Positions 51,541-64,000 of a stretch of DNA of 64,000 bases are shown one piece after another. Source of the stretch: Apostichopus japonicus (taxonomy: Eukaryota; Echinodermata; Holothuroidea; Aspidochirotida; Stichopodidae). The stretch spans positions 8,094,001-8,158,000 of the forward strand of contig NC_092576.1 in assembly GCF_037975245.1 (NCBI RefSeq), given 5' to 3'. A model generated the notes under the pieces. That model was not told the origin of the DNA. It was given only the letters and a program-made list of their open reading frames with translations, and did not search any database. A program made the translations under genes and the position numbers. How positions within the stretch are numbered: position 1 is the first letter of the stretch; each line of letters begins with the position of its first letter.

Positions 51541-53470
51541 GTATTAAAGGTGTTTTGACAGACTGTACCAAAATGCACGAATCGGCAGAAGTTGGAAAAT
51601 TGACTGTAGGCTACAAGGAGATTGGAGCGAAGTTAAATACTACCGCGATAACCCAGTCGAAGGAAATTTACTAATGATGTCTAATCAAGGTAAGTGTTCA
51701 ACATATGTCTGTCAAGGTCTCGAGTATGAGTCAGTTATTCCGATGAGTATCTGCCATTAATACACACTTCTATAGTACTTATACACTATTATATACATTT
51801 TTACTTTCTCTTTGTATGATTGCATTATGATGATGGTGATTTTGTTATATTGCATACTACGAGTTCTTTAACTCGTGTAACTTAAAGCATATGGGCCAGA
51901 TAAAAAATCCATATTAAAACTTTTGGCCAGACATAATATGAAATTTTATATTCATTTTAGTCCATATGCAGTTTCATAAACTATATACAGTAGAACCCTT
52001 ATATATTTATATAACACTTTATATGGCCTTTTGTGGATTATATATTAATATTGTCAACATCACAGATATATGAATTTGTTTCATATGGTCCATATACAAA
52101 TATCATGTGAAATTTCTATTAAATCCAGTTCAAGGTTAATATAAAATTCCCGATGTAACAGCAACATATAGCAAAAGATTATCTTTATATGTAGTATACC
52201 TCAGCAAGTTGTGCAGTACATGGGTCTGGTTTATAGTACTGTACTGTATATTACGATACCGAAATATATTACCTGACGCATTGGTTATACATACATAAAC
52301 TCTCATAAATTTTCACCTCGTGGCTGTTGTCCTACTAATGTTACTGTTAGTTCTGCAGTGTGCCATGGCCCCGTGTGTAATCGTAAACACCACACAATGC
52401 TTTACTCTATGGCTACACTCAGTTGGGGAATGTTTGTGAAATGCTTAATTAGTCAATAAACAATCATAAGAGGAAAGAATTACTTATTAATTCAGGGCTG
52501 TGGGTTGTATTGAAACTAAGAGATTTTTTTTGCTTTAAATTTAAAAAAAAAACAAATCTTTGGATAGGAAAGGCGTGACATGGTTGTCTTAGTATGAAAT
52601 GTTCTGGCTGGAGAATCATTTTAATTTCTTTGATATTTTTTTCTTTGCTGTTTTAATGTATGCTATAATACGTCATCTCATTTCTACTCCGCTTTCAAGA
52701 TAACGAGCGTAGATTTGGGTTTGGACAAGACATCGATACCCTGGATATTGAAGAAGATGGCGCCATGGTTATCAACAATGTTACAATAGATCACATATCT
52801 TTGTATACGTTGATATACACCGACAGAGATGGGCATGAATATCAACATGAATTTATAATTATAGGTAATGTTAGTACCATTTATTGAAAGAGAACATTAT
52901 ATAGTAACATGTTACTTAAGAAAGCAATATGTTTAGCTTGTAACCTTATTTCATGGTTAGGTACAGCAGCAAAGCAATCATAAATGACGTTTGGAGAATT
53001 ACTAAGAAAATGTAAATACGTATTGGCATAAACTGATTACACTTCCTTGAACTTAGTTATGAACAGTTATATGATTGCAGAGAATAAACTTTTGGAAATA
53101 ATGGAGCATAAAATGTGATCTCACTGACTCGCTCCAATCATGTTACAGCTTCCTCATTGTTTACTCTTTTCTCACAGATTGTCCTGATACTGTTTACGCC
53201 CATAATGGATCCGACGCACTCATAAATTGTTACTTCCCTCAGTCTCAAGGGGTTTATTGGTACGATTCAACGTTACGCAATGCTCGACCAATCATAAGTC
53301 TTGAAGGAGGCCGGAAGGCGGGGCCAGGAGTATCTGCTGGGAAATATGATATTACCAATAACAGTGGTCTATTGATAAGGAATACTTCTTTCAGCGACGA
53401 AAAAATATACCGTGATATAGTTATTGTGTCCTATTACACATACATTTACAACAGATCAGGAAGTCGTTTA
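51541..53470 (+). pseudogene. IgSF receptor gene 4 remnant: exons 2-4 only
   Basis: Exon 2 (51541-51689) is 149 bases, 7 shorter than its relatives (TGTACC-AAAATG for TGTACAAGTCACCAAAATG), and shifts into a stop. Exon 3 (52700-52864) is intact. Exon 4 starts at 53178, has an extra base near 53435 (TCCTATTACACA) and is cut at about 53467-53470. There AAGTCGTTTA runs straight into CATCGCTTGTGGCGAGCC, which belongs to the 5' flank of the next gene. Exon 1 and exons 5-8 are absent. A product of unequal recombination; not expected to make protein. Confidence 0.85.
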
Positions 53471-53638
53471 CATCGCTTGTGGCGAGCCTACACAGTGAAA
53501 TTATTGATGTAGTAGGTCAAGTTGTAATTAATCGCTACAATCACCGTCTCTTTATCGAACAGTACATCAGTCCAAGTTTCAATGCGTTTGGTTCTTTCAT
53601 TCATGTCCTGCAGTCAAACAACCTTTCTTCAATCGTCC
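53470..53638 (+). promoter_or_regulatory. Conserved 5' flank of receptor gene 5
   Basis: Homologous to the flanks of genes 1-3, but truncated at its left end by the junction with the gene 4 remnant. CATTCATGTCCTGCAG precedes the start. Confidence 0.4.
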
Positions 53639-56600
53639 ATGATGCAGGTCTTGAAAAATCTATGGATAATCGTCGCTCTATGCATTCTACACGGTAGGAC
53701 AGAGAGTCAAGTTTTTTTTTTCGTTTTTTTTTCTAATGGTAGAGTTCAATAGGTATCTGCCTTAAACAGTGGAATTTGAATAAACTATGATTTTTGTTAC
53801 GTAATCAATTCGGCACGTATGTATTATTCCAATGTTAGTTTTAACATTTTATTTGCTGAACGTAAACATATATCTTATAGTTAAAGGTTTGCTTCAAATT
53901 AAATTTCGTGAGCCACAATGCAATCGGTTTGGACGATAATAGATGAGCCACTTAAATTTCATTAAAGGTTTAGTTTTGATCGATACAAAACATAACCGCA
54001 TATTAAGTAATTTGGAAGTTTGTGAATGCAAACCTCTTTCCGTTGGTCTTTTGTTTTATAACATGTTGAAATGTAGGTTTACTTAAGAAGGGACAAAATA
54101 TCGTTGTTTTAATAGAGAGCATGTTTATTGCTATTTTTAGGTATTAAAGGTGTTTTTACAGACTGTACACGTGAACAAAATGCACGAATCGGCAGTAGAT
54201 GGAAAATTGACTGCAGGCTACAAGACAATTGGAGCGAAGTTAAATATTACCGCGATAACCCGGTCGAAGAAAATTTACTAATCATGTCCATTAAAGGTAA
54301 GCGTTCAACATGTGTCTGTCAGTTCTCGAGTATGAGTCAGTTATCCCATGAGTATTAACTATGAATACACACTTCTATAGTATTGATACATTATTAAATA
54401 TATTTTTAACTGTTTTCAATTCAGCTTTCTTCCTCTTTATATGATTGCATCATTATGATGATGATCATAGTTTGTAATGAATAATACAAGTTCATTAAAT
54501 GTTAAAACTACTTCAAGTGTTTAAATAAGTTATTTTCAAGGAATAATTTACATCCCTTTGTATGAATGTAAAGGGAAAGAGGCAAGTTGACACATGTGAG
54601 AACATTAAATAGACGTAAATGAGGCAATTTAATGATTGAAATATATAAAACTAGACATGCAGTTTTGTCTAATGAGTGATTAACATGGTTTGCCTTACAC
54701 GACATATCTCATAGTTCATGTACAGTCAACGCAGCGAGAACAATTTCTCAACCCGTGACTGTACAATACTTGTTCTGTAAACCGGGACGGAAAGCCAAAC
54801 AATAATCCAAACATAAACAGACACAACATAACATCCCTTACTCAAAATCCATATAAGCGCATACATTAATGCCATATATGAGCCATGTAAGGGCCAGATA
54901 CCAAATCCAGGTTTGGCAAGATTTAATGTAATATTTTTTATCGGCCATATTAAGTTTGATAAAGGTCATATAAAGTATATAAAAAAAGCACTTTCTATGG
55001 CTTTATATGAATTCCCTTACATCTTTCACATCGAACTTGATGTCATCCATATATGGGCCAGATATATATTCCATATCTGAATGTTAAGTCCATATAAAAT
55101 GTACGATGTATATGTTGCCTACCATAACAAGTTGTGCAGTTCATGGGTCTGGTTTTCAGTACTGTACTGTACATTACGATACCGAGATATATAACCGGAT
55201 GCATTGGTTATACAGAAACTCTCCTAAATGTACACACCATGGCTGTTGGCCTATTGATGTTACTGTTAGTACTACAGTGTGTCGTGGCCTAGGATAATTT
55301 GAAGTCTCACGTTTAGCTTTCAAAACTGCCCTGAACCTTCTTTGGCAGAACACCTGACTATTGATCGTATTGCCTGGCCACATAATATGTATTAGTAGTG
55401 CAAAAACTATGTTTCTTTAATGATTTTAAGGATATAGATAGGTCATGGGTGATCGCTGGAATGTTTTATGTGAGGCCATTTTCCGGGTAAAATTGAACAT
55501 AATTTGGGATATAAGGAAGCGTAAATTCCGTCAAATGCTTTACTCTATGGCTCCACTCTTGTTGAAAATGTTTTTGATATGCTTTAGCTGTTCGATTAAC
55601 AAGCATAAGAGCTAAATATTACCTTTTCGTTGGGAGCTCTGGGTTGTTTTGAAACTCTGAGTCTTTGTTATTATATATTTTAAACAAATTTCGACAGGAA
55701 ATGCTAGATATGACAGTCTGAGTATGAAATGTTCTCGCCGGAGAATCATTTAACATTTTTGAATTGTTCTTTTTTTTTATGTGAAATATAATACGTCTTC
55801 TCATTTCCCCTCCACCTTTAAGATAACGAGCATACATTTGGATTTGGGCAAGACATCGGTACCCTGGATATTGATGAAGATGGTACAATGGTTATTAACA
55901 ATGTTACAATAGATCACATATCTGTGTACAAGTTGATATACACCGACATAGACGGACATGAATATCAACATGAATTTATAATTATAGGTAATGTTAGTAC
56001 AATTTATTTAAAGAGAACATTTTATCGTAACATGTTATTCTAAGATTAAGAAAGAAATGTATTTATCTTGAAACCTTACTTCACGGTTAGGTACAGTAGA
56101 AATCAATCATAAATGACGTTTGGAGAATCACAAAGAATAAAATATAATCTAACAAATTAAAACTAAGAAAATGTCAATACGAATTGGTATATTCTGATTT
56201 GCACGTAAAAACAACTTTCTGAACTCAGTGATTAAAAGTTGTATGATTCCAGAAAAATATACTTTTGAAAATAATTAAGTATTAGATGTTATTTTACTGA
56301 CTCGCTCCAATCATGTTGCTGCTTTTGCATTGTTTACTGTTTTCTAACAGATTGTCCTGTTACTGTTTACGCCCATCATGGATCCGACGCACTTATAAAT
56401 TGTTACTTCCCTCGGTCCCAAAGGGTTTATTGGTACAATTCAACGTCACGCAATGCTCCACCAATCATAAGTCTTGAAGAAGGCCGGAAGGCGGGGCCAG
56501 GAGTATCTGCTGGGAAATATGATATTACCAATAACGGTGGTCTGCTGATTAGGAATACTTCTTTCAGCGACGAACAAAAATACCGTGCTATACTTATTGG

Positions 56601-59489
56601 ATCCAATAAACATACATTTACAACAGATCAGAAAGTCGTTATTCATGGTAAGTCAGTATTGTATATGAATTGATAAGAATTTCCCTTGCTTTAAACTTCG
56701 ATTATTTTAACATGCCTTAGAAATCTTCGTCCTGAAACAAAACCTACTAATCTCAATAACATAATGTTCGTATATAGCAGGATATTCTTCAACGACAAAC
56801 TGATACAAATAATCAAAACGTTAACTTGCTCTTATTCGTTTCCTTCATCTTTTTTTACAGCAAACGTCGACACAGCGGTATTTTCAGTAGATGGCTGTGA
56901 GGGAAGCAACTCCTGTTTGGTGCAGCTGCAAGATCCGACATTTCTGATATGTCGGGAAACAAATACAGGGCCTCATACGTTACTGAGCTGGACAAGGAAT
57001 AAATCGAACGGTACACGATTAGTAAATACGTCAAAGTACTTTGATGGCAACATGTACGAAGCATTCGTGTCAACGAATGTAAGTCTTAACTCGACAGACC
57101 GACTATATGTTTACATCTGTAACTCTATGATAGATATTCCAGCTAAGCCATTAAGACAAATAGTTGTAATGGTCGAAGATGAGAGCAAGGGCTACATCAC
57201 TACTCTGTTGAAACCGACATATTATATGGAATATGATGACGTCAAATTAGTCTGCACCAATGAGAATCCTCTGTTCATATTGTGGAAAAGAAACCACGAA
57301 ACTATTGGATACTATCACGAAGGCAAATCGGATGTATTGAAACCTGGCTACGAGATTGATAAGAATGGATCGTTGCTCATTAACAAATTTTCATATACAC
57401 ATGAAGGTGAATATGTTTGTATTTACAACAATGGTCAAATCGAGGACGTAAAGCAACATGATATAAAGACCGTTGGTGAGTGCCTTTATTCTTTCAAAGT
57501 CACTCAATATTTAGTATCATATTGGTTTCTTGCGTTATACTGACTATACACAATACCCTTTGTTTCATTTTTCTCTTATAATGTTTTCCGAACATGTTTC
57601 CGAACATATTTTAACTTCGTTTCAGGGGGCTCTTATCGGGCGGGCCCAATATGAGGTACACCGTCATAACTAAACGTTAAATTGATCTGCAACATGATAT
57701 TTAGTCACAGATAAATACTATTTATTCAAAATTCTGGCTTCAAAATATCTAATTAATACTGTGTCTTAATATTGGTAAAGCGCAATATATCATGATTTAC
57801 AATCTCAAGATATAGAAGAATATTGTATTTGTAATGAACAAACCTTTATCTTTCATCACTCTAATCAATCGGTAAGTAGCACATTTGCAATATATTACAA
57901 TCTTTGTCGTATCCGGAGTAATAACCCGAAAAAGGAAAGATCTAAGATTGGAAGAGGAAAAAAAAACTTCAGAAATACAACGTTTATAATTTCTTCAATA
58001 ATTATCTTTATTTATCAGTTACACCAACCAATCCTTCACCTTTTATAGTTGGGTGTTCAGAACCATCGGATTGTACATTTAATGTAACAAGCAGTGGATA
58101 TCTGACGTGTTACATAGAGGGCGTTCTTCCAATCGTGCACCCGAAATGGATTCACGATGAACACATGTCTTCTACCATTACTTTCAGCCAACCACAGCTA
58201 ATAGTGAGAAATGTTGGGTCTTTGTTTAGCATATATTTGACTACTTATTACACAATAACGACTGACCAGGATTATGGAAGTGAGACAGACGAAGACTGGC
58301 AGGATTATGACGTCACAGCGTCCTGCTCTGTGAACTACGAGGTTCTTGGACAACACAAGACATACGTTACGTTGCATCTACAGAAACGTACTTCAGGTAA
58401 CTTAAACTAATGTATAAGCATAGGGAGGTTTTTTTGATGAGGGGATAAACTATTAGTGCATGATGATAAAAGAGCTTCAATTGAAAGAAGACCGCCCCAT
58501 TGGAGCGTCTTGAAATATTGTGTTCTCGTAGTGATCTTCAAGTAACAACACATTGAAGAAAGCGGACTTCTTTTTCAGCAATTGGTTGAAAGTGGGCGTG
58601 GTGGATGAGGGGGGGGGGGTGGGGGATGGGGATGGTATTTAAATGACATTAAAGGAGAAGCAAATTCCCTTAACCCATCCAGACTGATGTGATAAATATG
58701 CTTGTGATGAATAACTCACACCACATTAATAAATCATCCGTTTAAAATTATCGCTCTGTAAACATATCGAGTTTCATATACTTACACAAAGATTATCCAA
58801 ACCTCAGTGAGGACCCCTCGTGGCAAATTCCGATCCGTCTTAAGAAACGAACAGTTATATATGGAAAGCAAAATGGCTTTTACCAATACCGTGACGTTAG
58901 GCTTTTCTTTGCATTCGGAATAACTCAAGGAAGTCGGAACTCACAAATCATTCGGAGGATGTAAGTTTATGCTGATAACCATTATTCTCAGCTTAGTTTT
59001 AGTTTTCGGATACTCAGCGTGTAAATCGTTTCGTCATACACAATATTTATCTTGTCGACTTGTTTCTTGCAGCTTTGACAGGGGATAGGATAAGAGAGGG
59101 GTTTCGAGGTAAGATAAACATGATGATAATTTTTCTATATTTCATATATGCACATCAAAAATGAAATTGTTGTCATATTTGTTATTTAGTTGTTGGTTAG
59201 TCTACCTAGAAACTTATTTTTTTCTTTGGTCATTTCTGGTGAATATAATTAGCAGACAACATTGATGCTAGTAGTGTTATCATGCATTTCTCGTTTTTCC
59301 TTTTCAGCAAATATTAACTGGCTGTGCGTCATCCCAATCAGTGTGATTTCTGCCATCCTTATTGTTTTTGGCTTCGCAAGATGGCAAAATGGTAAAGCAG
59401 GAAAGGAGATCTGCGGCAACAAGAATACATCTGATGCCAGGAATGATATTAACATCCACAGTGAAGACAACCAAGTCTTTGATGTTTGA
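53639..59489 (+). CDS. IgSF receptor gene 5: five Ig-like domains, intact
   Basis: Exons: 53639-53693, 54141-54296, 55823-55987, 56351-56647, 56861-57475, 58019-58396, 59073-59108 and 59308-59489. All junctions are phase 1 and the total is 628 codons including the stop. Signal peptide MMQVLKNLWIIVALCILH. D1 has CRL..NWSEVKYY; D2 has INCYF and WYN; D3 has C-EGSNS-C, ICRE and YICN; D4 has LVC, LWKRN and YVC; D5 has C-SEPSD-C, LTC and SC. The membrane segment is NWLCVIPISVISAILIVFGF. The 36-residue tail ends NQVFDV, where gene 1 has NQAYDD, so the only tail Tyr is lost. Its 5' flank touches the gene 4 remnant, and its 3' flank keeps the L1-like tail. Likely a surface receptor; ligand unknown. 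Confidence 0.85.
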
Positions 59490-60059
59490 ATGGAGCTATA
59501 CAATTAGATTGAATAGTAACTGGGTGAAAGTTCCAAAGTATTAATATATATATATACACAAGTACTTAAAACAATAACAATCGGCTAATAAGTAAATAGC
59601 AAGCTTCCTCTATAGATATTATGCCTTTAGATAAGAACCAAATTTTGTAGTTTATTTGGAGTGATCATAACTCAATGAAATATCAATATGTGTATTACTA
59701 TTTGAAATTTATTTGGATTTTTGGTTGGTAGGGGGGGGGGGGGCTTGCAGGAGTTCATTCGAATTTCAAAAATTAAATCTTTCGTTTGCAGACAATAGGT
59801 AATAGAAATCTTAGTAAATCGACAGTTTGAGAGTTTAGAAAGGAAAACTTACGGCATGGGTCCATTTGCCATTGTTGGTAACATGAATTTTGTTGTAACA
59901 TACATGGACCACGCATAAAATATTTGAACTTTGAACTGTTTTTACTAAGTGCTGTTGGTACAAACTACGGTTGTGGTACCTTTTCATGAAGTCAATATGT
60001 TTTTTACTTATATTAATGTGATTGTATTAATCTTGTTTAATAACTTATGTAATAACTCA

Positions 60060-60475
60060 AGTAGATATTTTTTCTCCCAAACCCTCCCAATTTGTTTATT
60101 CGTAACCTTAATAGGGTTATTTCAAAGTTTATTTGGGGAAATAAGCAGGAGAAAATTAACCGTCGTACTATTATAAACCCTACTAGTTGTGGGGGTTTAA
60201 ATGTTACTCACTGGACTCCTCATGCAGGTTTAAAAGGAACTTGGATCCTTTGTTATGCCAACGATGGGCCTGGTTACTGGAGATTGTTTGTTGATAGTGC
60301 ACTCGCCCGTTTTGGTAAAAGTTTTCCATTAGATGTTATTGCAATTATTTAGACGTTTAGTATATACAAAACGTCATTGTTGCGGACGTTGTTCGCTCCT
60401 GGCAAAATGCTTATTTTAAGGTCCCGGCTTGAGAGTTCGGAAACCAAATTATTTGGAATAACTCCTATATCACGT
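60060..60475 (+). mobile_element. L1-like LINE C-terminal tail (third copy, truncated)
   Basis: RVISKFIWGNKQEKINRR, GGLNVTHWTPHAGLKGTW and DGPGYWRLFVDSALARFG are read on the + strand. Homology with the copies after genes 1 and 2 stops near 60475, where unrelated sequence begins. Confidence 0.65.
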
Positions 60476-60744
60476 CTATTGTTTTAAGCTATAAACATCT
60501 CATTTCGAAAATCAGAATCTTTCACAAAAGCAAGCAAAAGGAAATTGTAATAGTTTTTCACTCTTTCCAACTTTTTTTGCTATGATAGCTTTGTTCTTAT
60601 TTCAATTGCATCAGAAGTAAGTTTTTACGATATCACTCCCTTGCTCTAGTAAAGAACTGATATTTTACAAGCTAGAGCCTCCATTTTCCCTAGTCTCTGT
60701 CATCACGCATTCAAATTTAATATCAGGATCGTTTCAAGAGTCGT

Positions 60745-61532
60745 TTAAAGGTCGTTTCCTTCTTCTTGAGTATCCAAATCTAATTCCTCTTTTGTTGCCA
60801 GTTCATCTTCCAGCCTTGCTGTATCAATATCTTTCACCTCATCACCATCTGTTGCTACATTCAGATGATCGGTACTAACCTCGTTGATGTCATCTCCATC
60901 CTTGTAAAGGTCCTCATTCGACCTTTCTTTGTCTTCATTTGCTCCATCGGCCAACATGTTACCATCGACTGTTTCTTCACGCATTAAAGGCTGGTCAAAT
61001 CTAGGAAACTATTCCATATCAAAGACAAAGTTTACCAACATCTTAAACCCTTTCACTCCCCTGACAATGTTATCTGCTACATCGATGCCATTTGCCAATT
61101 TACGAACTTTCTCCATAGAGCCTTCATATTTTACTAATTGATAACATTGAATGAGCAACTCAATGAAGCGAGACGTGGGATTTACTGTACTATGCTCATC
61201 AATATCACTATCAGACATAGCCGTTTCTTGATGCAAGTCTAGATATTGAATTATATCAGACCAAATGTTTATTACATCATTTTCAGTATGAAGCATGGGT
61301 TCCCTGTTAACTGGAAGATCCCTCGAAAATTGACGAATCGAAACAAGATATCTCTTAACGTCTTGTGCATTTGTCAGCTTCTTTTGTAGCTTAGCTGTTA
61401 TCCTTTTAACAGAAATGAATGGTGTTAATAACTTTATACCATTCTCTATAGAAGACTTAAGCACGTTGGTGCTATTCAACAACAGGGATATAGGTTTATA
61501 GTCGCCTTTACTAAGCCGCTTAGAGTAAAATT
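60745..61532 (-). pseudogene. Unrecognised protein exon, one in-frame stop
   Basis: On the - strand a good acceptor (TTTTAATGACAG, near 61544-61555) opens a frame beginning FLVAEEFYSKRLSKGDYKPI. It runs through IKLLTPFISVKRITAKL, INIWSDIIQYLDLHQ and RFIELLIQCYQLVKYEG to MLVNFVFDME and a TAG at 61009-61011. The same frame stays open for a further 87 or so codons with a very acidic, low-complexity tail (for example EDLYKDGDDINEVSTDH) to a stop near 60745. The helical first part and acidic tail look like one protein broken by one nonsense change, or a true end at the TAG. I do not recognise the family. It is antisense to the receptor array and has no counterpart elsewhere in it. Confidence 0.5.
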
Positions 61533-61879
61533 CTTCCGCAACGAGAAACTGTCATTAAAACAGAAACAAAAGCAGATGTTATTACTTCAATAGATGTTGC
61601 TGCGAACTTACGATGATTGCAGTCTGTGATACTATGGTGAATAAAACAAATATCACTGGCTAAGAAAGTTAATGTCGTGTTACCAATGTTAATTTTGATA
61701 CAACAATATGACCGCCCAACTAACACCTTCAGCAGTACGAATGTAATGAAATTGGGGTATAGTGCTTAGAACCTTGATGATTCAATGAAAAAGTAGAAGA
61801 AATGATTTTTACTACAATATTTTAGTAAATGTTTACAATGGTATGTCTTTTGAAATGATTATAAAGTTTACCTCCAATT

Positions 61880-62130
61880 TATTTTTGATTTGATTGATTT
61901 TGTCATATCACATCCTTATTAAGGACAACCGTAGCCGGTCTAGGCTTACTATATCCCGGGTTCCGTGAATAACAATACAAGAAAAATTAGCAGACGACAC
62001 TAGTAAATTATTTAAGATTCCTATGTAATTGCTTCTACTATCGCTTCCTAAGAAATAGAAAGTGAAACTACGGTCCACTGCGACTTTCTCGACGATTGTG
62101 CACCCAAATGCAGCAGGCGATATCACCATT
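61880..62130 (-). other. Possible upstream exon of the unrecognised - strand gene
   Basis: An open frame (MVISPAAFGCTIVEKVAVD... to SLDRLRLSLIRM) lies 350 bases upstream of the larger exon. Just below it AATAAATTGGAGGTAAAC gives a plausible splice donor near 61873, reminiscent of the donor context in the tandem modules at 1-2095. No domain recognised and the frames are not proven to join. Confidence 0.25.
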
Positions 62131-62349
62131 TCGAGTAATTTATGTCAACTTTATCACTTTAGTTTAGTCAAACACGTAGTGTTTGTATTTCGCGCCGTCA
62201 CCTTCTTGCCGTACACAGAAAGCGCCACCACTTTATGAGCGCCTTCAGTATATGTCGCATGACGTCATTCCATCCTTATCAATTTCTATGACATAGATAC
62301 ATAGCTAGCCATGCTAGGAGTATTCATTTAATCTATTGAGATACTACAC

Positions 62350-63119
62350 ATGATGCAGGTCTCTAAACACTTATGGATAATCGTCGCTCTGTGCATTGTA
62401 CACGGTAGGACAAAGAGTCAAGTTCTTTGTTTTTTGAATAGTAATCGTTTATTTAGCCTCGTTCTAATAGAGTTCAATATTAAGTTTTATATACATTTTA
62501 AATCTTGGTGACACATGTATTATCTGCCATAAATCTTGGTGGTTGAGGTAACCATGATTGTGTTTCGTAATCATTTCAGTTAAGGCACGTATGTATTATT
62601 GCAACGTTTCTTTTTACTTTTTATTGGTTGAAGTAAATAAATGTTTTATACGTCATTTTTTGCTTCAAATCGAATTTAGTAAGCCTCAATGCAATCTGTT
62701 TCTCAGATAATAGATGAGCTGTTTAAGTTACATGAAATGTTAAGTTTGGACCGGTACAAGACATTATCGGCTATATACTAATATAGAAGTTTGTGAATTT
62801 CTATGCACATCCCTTTCAGTTGCTCTTTTTTATTACATTTTGATGTGTAGGTTTACTAAAGAAGGAATAAATTGTCGTTATTTTCATAGAAAGAATACTT
62901 ATTGCTATTTGATGAGAAATACACAACTCTATTCTATTTTAATTCTGAATCCAACCGTTTTAGGTATTCAAGGTGTTTTGACAGACTGTACAAGTCACCA
63001 AAATGCACGAATCGGCAGAAGTTGGAAAGTTGACTGCAGGCTACAAGGAAATTGGAGCGAAGTTAAATACTACAGCGGTAGCCCAGTCGAAGGAAATTTA
63101 CTAATCATGTCTAATCAAG
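62350..63119 (+). CDS. IgSF receptor gene 6, 5' part (continues beyond the window)
   Basis: Exon 1 (62350-62404) encodes MMQVSKHLWIIVALCIVH. Exon 2 (62964-63119) encodes the first half of D1, including TDCTSHQNARIGRSWKVDCR, NWSEVKYYSG and NLLIMSNQ. Both junctions are phase 1. Exon 2 and the introns around it are nearly identical to those of gene 1 (13330-14570), including the distinctive YYSGSPVEGN. The sequence before the start codon does not match the 5' flank of the other genes, so the promoter may be different or missing. The window ends in intron 2. Confidence 0.75.
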
Positions 63120-63179
63120 GTAAGCGTTCATCATATGTCTGTCAAGTTCTGGAGTATGTGTCAGTTATTCCGATGAAAA

Positions 63180-63196
63180 TCTACCATGAATAAACA

Positions 63197-63233
<37 letters not shown>

Positions 63234-63575
63234 CTTATACATTCTTAGATACATTTTTACTTTCACTTTGTATGATTGCATTATGATGATGGTGATTTGT
63301 TTTATATTGCATAATACGAGTTCATTAAATCTTATAACTAAATGTATTAAACTTGTATATGTTCAAGGAATAATTGCAACCCCTTTGTATGAAGTTACCA
63401 TGAATAAACACTTATATAGTACATATAAACTATTAAATACATTTTTACTTTCACATTGTATGATTGCATTTTGATGATGGTGATTTTTTACATCTCATAA
63501 TACGAGTTCATTAAATCTTATAACTAAATGTATTACACTTGTATATGTTCAAGGAATAATTGCAACCCCTTTGTA
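63180..63575. repeat. (TA)n plus 190-base tandem duplication in intron 2 of gene 6
   Basis: ACCATGAATAAACACTTATAT... through AATAATTGCAACCCCTTTGTA occurs twice in a row (about 63182-63387 and 63398-63575). Gene 1 has the unit once (13963-14150). A short (TA)n tract at about 63202-63230 is longer than in gene 1. Confidence 0.8.
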
Positions 63576-64000
63576 GGAAGTAAGTGAAAGGTAATGCAGA
63601 GAAATGAAAGTGATGAGTTGAGTTGAGTTGGCACATATGAAAACAAATGAGACAATTTAAAGATTGCTATATATAATACTAGTTCATGTACGCCAACGCT
63701 GCGGTATCAATTGCTCAACCCATAACTGTACGAAACTATTTACTTACACTTAAGGAGGAAGGAAACGGCATCATCAGGACATCCGTGAATATTGTAGCCT
63801 AACAAAATAATCATCCTAGCGTAAACAATTAGTGACAGTACTTGCCAAATCCATTTAAAACGTTTAGTCTGATATAATATGCAGTTTGCGATTGCCAATA
63901 TAAAGTTTCATGAAGTTCATAAAAAGTAGAATCTTGACATAAATTATATAAACTTTATATAGCTTTTATATGGATTCCCTTTATATATTCCACATCAAAC

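Overview
This is eukaryotic (metazoan) DNA. Coding sequence lies in short, consistently phased exons bounded by GT/AG splice sites. Introns and intergenic DNA are AT-rich and carry long (TA)n tracts, and there is a wide mix of animal-type transposable elements: CR1/Jockey-like LINE 3' ends, an L1-like LINE tail, Penelope-like elements, hAT-like elements, a putative Tnp2-type DNA transposon, an LTR-like segment and a tRNA-derived repeat. I cannot name the species. The repeat mix suggests a marine invertebrate, and an echinoderm is my guess only.

The core of the window is a head-to-tail array on the + strand of one immunoglobulin-superfamily (IgSF) receptor gene family. The full gene has 8 exons, all joined by phase-1 introns: signal peptide; split Ig domain D1 (two exons); D2 (one exon); D3+D4 (one 615-base exon); D5 (one exon); a 36-base juxtamembrane exon; and a transmembrane/cytoplasmic exon. 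Copies are: gene 1 (6974-19030, intact, 628 aa), gene 2 (28306-34270, intact ectodomain, shortened tail, 608 aa), gene 3 (41507-50515, frameshifted in D5), gene 4 (51541-53470, a remnant with exons 2-4 only), gene 5 (53639-59489, intact, 627 aa) and gene 6 (from 62350, running off the window). Breakpoints, mosaic similarity and shared or absent insertions show repeated unequal recombination or gene conversion.

Region by region. 1-2095: four tandem units of about 610-635 bases holding decaying exon-like modules on the - strand. 2100-6900: noncoding, with a LINE 3' fragment and the block that precedes each receptor gene. 7103-13255: about 6.1 kb inserted into intron 1 of gene 1, with arrays of short GC-rich repeats at both ends and a transposase-like ORF. 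19600-28300: co-duplicated L1-like tail, an RT fragment, a hAT-like MITE, a minisatellite, an LTR-like segment, a CR1-like fragment and a Penelope remnant with a hammerhead-like motif. 34300-41300: the same flank again, a dead Penelope-like element and a 371-base tandem repeat carrying tRNA-like sequences. 45090-47009: a hAT-like insertion with nested elements in intron 3 of gene 3. 60475-62340: a non-homologous segment with an unrecognised - strand coding region broken by one in-frame stop.

The receptors are predicted type I membrane proteins with five Ig-like domains and short tails without recognisable signalling motifs. D1 and D2 lack the usual F-strand cysteine in every copy, while D3 and D5 each carry an extra C-x5-C pair. 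The divergence of copies, pseudogenes and tail variation resemble a birth-and-death recognition family. Function is inferred only.
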